From Bacillus sp. OxB-1 (GTDB lineage: Bacteria; Bacillota; Bacilli; Bacillales_A; Planococcaceae), in contig NZ_AP013294.1 in NCBI RefSeq assembly GCF_000829195.1, positions 2,305,001-2,369,000 on the forward strand: a stretch of 64,000 nucleotides of DNA, read 5' to 3'. Both the position numbers and the translations under genes were made by a program. The notes under the pieces were generated by a model. It searched no databases, was not told the origin of the DNA, and saw nothing but the letters and a program-made list of their open reading frames with translations. Below, piece by piece: positions 62,097-64,000 of the stretch; positions within the stretch are counted from its first letter, which is position 1; every line of letters starts with the position of its first letter.

Positions 62097-64000
62097 GGAT
62101 GACCTGGAGCAAGCCGCCCTGGAGTGGCTTGCGAATTTAGAATATGAAATAAAAGATGGGCCGACGATTGCGGCGGATGGGGAATATCCCGAACGTGACT
62201 CTTACATGGACGTTGTATTGAACGGCCGGCTGGAAGCGGCCTTGCAGAAGATCAATCCGCAAGCTTCCTTGGAAACGATCGAACGTGCGGTGAAACTCAT
62301 TACGATGGTGCAGTCGCCGAATCTTGTCGTCAATAACCGTGCATTCCAAAAGTTCGTGACGGACGGGGTGGATGTGGAAGTGCGCACATCTGACGGCAGG
62401 AATACGGTGGAAAAGCTATGGCTGTTCGATTTCAAAAACCCTTCGAACAACGATTTTCTGGCGGTCAACCAGTTTACTGTCATCGAAGGCAGTCATAACA
62501 AGCGGCCGGACGTTGTTGTCTTTGTGAACGGGTTGCCTCTCGTCGTCATGGAGTTGAAAAGCTCCACGGATGAAAAAGTGGGGATCACGGAAGCCTACCA
62601 TCAGCTCCAAACGTACAAGCAGGCAATTCCGTCTTTATTCCAATTCAATGCTTTCCTTGTCACGAGCGATGGGGTGAATGCGCGGGCGGGGTCGCTCACC
62701 GCCAACGAGGAGCGGTTCATGATGTGGCGCACGGTGGACGGGGAGACGATTGCCCCTTCCACGATGCCGCAGCTTGAGGTGCTCATTCGAGGCATGTTCC
62801 CACCGGCTGTGTTGCTTGATTTGCTTCGTCATTTCATCGTTTTCCAATCAGATGGGGAGAAGACGTTCAAGATCTTGGCGGCTTACCATCAATACTATGC
62901 CGTGAATAAAGCGGTGGAGGAAGCGAAGCGGGCGGCGTCCGAATCGGGGGACCGGAAAATCGGGGTTATTTGGCATACGCAAGGGTCCGGGAAAAGCCTG
63001 TCGATGGTGTTCTATACAGGGAAACTTGTGTTGGAAATGAATAACCCGACGATCGTTGTCTTGACGGATCGCAATGATTTGGATGACCAGCTCTTTAATA
63101 CCTTCTCGATCTCCAGTGACTTATTGCGCCAGACGCCGAAACAGGCGGAAAGCCGCGATGATTTGAAGAAGCTGTTGTCGGTCGAATCGGGCGGCATCAT
63201 CTTTACGACGATGCAGAAGTTTGCACCTGAAGAAGGCTCGACTGAAATGGATGCGTTGACGACGCGCCGGAATGTCATTGTCATGGCGGATGAAGCGCAT
63301 CGGACACAATATGGATTTGGAGCGCAAGTGACGAAGTCGGCAAATGATCTATTCACGAAATACGGCTATGCGAAATATATGCGGGATGCATTACCGAACG
63401 CTTCGTTTGTCGGATTCACAGGTACGCCTGTCGAGTCGGCGGACAAAAATACGCCAGCTGTATTCGGTGATTATATTGATATCTATGACATGACACAAGC
63501 CGTTGAAGATGGAGCAACGGTGAAAATCTATTATGAAAGCCGGATCATCAAGTTGGATTTGCCGGAAGGGATGGACTTGGATGCGGAGTATGATGAAATA
63601 ACCGAGTACCAAGAGCAAACCGACCGGGAACGGTTGAAATCAAAATGGTCACGTTTGGAAGCGCTTGCCGGGGCTGAACAACGTGTGAACCGGTTGGCGG
63701 AAGATATTGTGAATCACTTCGAAGCAAGGCAAGAAGCGATGTTCGGAAAAGCGATGATTGTGGTGATGAGCAGAAGGATTGCGATTGAATTGTATCAGGC
63801 GATCATCAACCTGCGTCCCGACTGGCATGCCGATGATGACAATAAAGGGGTTATAAAGATCGTCATGACAGGCTCGTCCAGCGATCCGGAGCATTGGCAG
63901 CCATTCATCGGCAATAAGAAACGTCGGGATCATCTGGCACGACGGATGAAAGATATTGAGGATGAACTGAAAATCGTCATCGTCCGCGATATGTGGCTCA
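62080..64000 (+). CDS. hsdR: Type I restriction-modification system, restriction subunit HsdR (3' end cut by window)
   Basis: Motor and nuclease subunit that translocates DNA and cleaves unmethylated phage DNA. The frame is open from the ATG at 62080 ([26 protein letters not shown] 7 bases upstream) to the window end, 640 codons of a usual ~1000. The PD-(D/E)xK nuclease site is seen as RPDVVVFVNGLPLVVMELK near residue 145-165; Walker A is TQGSGKSLS near residue 305; the DEAH-box reads MADEAHRTQYG near residue 403. Domain III (FTGTPVES) follows. No lesions in the visible part. Confidence 0.94.
   Translation, partial: MYQFHEDDLEQAALEWLANLEYEIKDGPTIAADGEYPERDSYMDVVLNGRLEAALQKINPQASLETIERAVKLITMVQSPNLVVNNRAFQKFVTDGVDVEVRTSDGRNTVEKLWLFDFKNPSNNDFLAVNQFTVIEGSHNKRPDVVVFVNGLPLVVMELKSSTDEKVGITEAYHQLQTYKQAIPSLFQFNAFLVTSDGVNARAGSLTANEERFMMWRTVDGETIAPSTMPQLEVLIRGMFPPAVLLDLLRHFIVFQSDGEKTFKILAAYHQYYAVNKAVEEAKRAASESGDRKIGVIWHTQGSGKSLSMVFYTGKLVLEMNNPTIVVLTDRNDLDDQLFNTFSISSDLLRQTPKQAESRDDLKKLLSVESGGIIFTTMQKFAPEEGSTEMDALTTRRNVIVMADEAHRTQYGFGAQVTKSANDLFTKYGYAKYMRDALPNASFVGFTGTPVESADKNTPAVFGDYIDIYDMTQAVEDGATVKIYYESRIIKLDLPEGMDLDAEYDEITEYQEQTDRERLKSKWSRLEALAGAEQRVNRLAEDIVNHFEARQEAMFGKAMIVVMSRRIAIELYQAIINLRPDWHADDDNKGVIKIVMTGSSSDPEHWQPFIGNKKRRDHLARRMKDIEDELKIVIVRDMWL

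Overview
The window reads as chromosomal DNA of a spore-forming, moderately GC-balanced Bacillales bacterium, most likely a Planococcaceae member such as Sporosarcina (inference). The grounds are a class IV PHA synthase locus (phaP, phaQ, phaR, phaB, phaC), spore-type genes (YhcN/YlaJ lipoprotein, Spo0E-like regulator), a nudF-fur-xerD-deoB order like that of Bacillus, SigB-type promoters, CcpA cre sites, and many TTG/GTG starts behind strong purine-rich ribosome sites.

Layout. 1-9.4 kb: 3' part of thiC, bluB, yugN-like, a DUF420 cytochrome-oxidase assembly protein, two general-stress genes with SigB-like promoters, a DUF421 membrane protein with a frameshifted tail, a TnpB/omega-RNA remnant, rpoN (sigL) under a cre site, and divergent pssA/psd. 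9.5-11.4 kb: a complete IS1182-type element inserted in the loop of a transcription terminator. 11.4-18.1 kb: PHA metabolism (phaJ, phaP, phaQ on minus; phaR, phaB, phaC on plus), split by an ECF sigma/membrane-protein pair. 18.2-31.7 kb: CoA-transferase, glpK, NRDE protein, YusW lipoprotein, acyl-CoA synthetase, panE-like, dacB, tRNA-Ser, luxS, a pseudouridine synthase, spore genes, ilvE. 32-43.5 kb: a TrpXYZ-like ABC transporter, an EAL-domain remnant, an FAD oxidoreductase, exoA, a CynX-like transporter, a guanine-riboswitch xpt-pbuX operon, a divergent HprK-like gene and an AT-rich acetyltransferase. 43.6-54.8 kb: an LCP-family protein, a nitrate/sulfonate-type ABC operon, an aldo/keto reductase, then nudF, a membrane protein, fur, xerD, deoB, pdp. 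54.8-64 kb: an accessory region with a Clp ATPase fragment, a phage-type DnaD-like/DnaB-like pair, an antitoxin with a broken RelE/ParE toxin, an IS91-type element and a type I restriction-modification operon (hsdM, hsdS, hsdR cut by the window end).

Two families of short noncoding repeats are scattered between genes. Family A (about 126-157 bp, five copies) has terminal inverted repeats whose variable bases change together at both ends of each copy, and one copy is nested in another. Family B (about 198 bp, four copies plus a short relative) carries GGGGCTGTCC-type terminal inverted repeats and looks like a MITE. A separate array of seven units with an exact 21-bp period lies at 21118-21253. 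These, together with the terminator-loop IS insertion, are the least ordinary items in the window. I did not find a convincing wholly new multi-gene system.
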